From assembly GCA_027596945.1 (NCBI GenBank), contig JADGJH010000366.1:1-19080 (forward strand): a stretch of 19,080 nucleotides of DNA, given 5' to 3'. Both the position numbers and the translations under genes were made by a program. Below the pieces are notes generated by a model that saw only the letters and a list, made by a program, of their open reading frames with translations, did not search any database and was not told the DNA's origin. Shown here in pieces: positions 18,998 to 19,080 of this stretch. Source of the DNA: Physocladia obscura. Taxonomy: Eukaryota; Chytridiomycota; Chytridiomycetes; Chytridiales; Chytriomycetaceae. The first letter of the stretch is position 1. Each line of letters begins with the position of its first letter.

Positions 18998-19080
18998 CCA
19001 GTATTCATTTTCTATCCACAACTAAAGTTACTTACTATACTCCGATGTATCTTGTTCCACATATTTTAATTTAATAATAG

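Noticed and set aside
1..19080. tRNA, rRNA, CRISPR arrays, riboswitches, bacterial-style operons
   Set aside because: I looked for cloverleaf-type tRNA boxes, conserved rRNA segments and regular spaced repeats by eye and saw none. The window is eukaryotic, so bacterial regulatory elements do not apply.

Overview
This is a eukaryotic window. Coding frames are interrupted by short GT-AG introns (about 42 to 78 nt) that restore frame exactly, and one gene carries a fungal MNN1/GT71 mannosyltransferase domain. F-box proteins with plant-style leucine-rich repeats, a GT71 enzyme, many Tc1/mariner-like DDE transposase relics and a CpG-depleted repeat block suggest an early-diverging fungus, most likely a chytrid. 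The taxonomic placement is inference from gene content, not from a marker gene.

Layout. Positions 1-881 hold the 3' flank of a minus-strand gene plus a possible promoter with a tiny ORF. Positions 882-2570 (minus) are a two-exon F-box/LRR gene. From about 2.6 to 11.1 kb lies an AT-rich island with almost no CpG and no intact gene. It contains at least four broken DDE transposases: 3635-4430 minus, 6913-7492 plus, 7951-8785 plus and 10668-11050 minus. It also contains a broken coiled-coil-rich ORF of unknown family (8898-9880 minus). Two of the transposases, in opposite orientation, belong to the same family.

From 11.5 kb the sequence becomes CpG-rich and gene-dense on the plus strand. First is a three-exon, low-complexity single-pass membrane protein of unknown function (11535-14624). 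About 100 bp later comes a second F-box/LRR gene (14724-15890), a paralog of the first. After a 223-bp spacer comes a four-exon, roughly 904-residue type II membrane glycosyltransferase (16114-18997). Its N-terminal half looks like a GT-B-type transferase and its C-terminal part is an MNN1/GT71-type alpha-mannosyltransferase.

Working relations. The F-box/LRR proteins would be substrate adaptors of SCF ubiquitin ligases. The glycosyltransferase would act in the Golgi on cell-surface glycans. Nothing in the sequence ties these genes into one pathway. The main points for a second look are the CpG-depleted transposon graveyard, the two-module glycosyltransferase with an altered DxD motif, and the six apparent single-base losses from G/C runs in that one gene.
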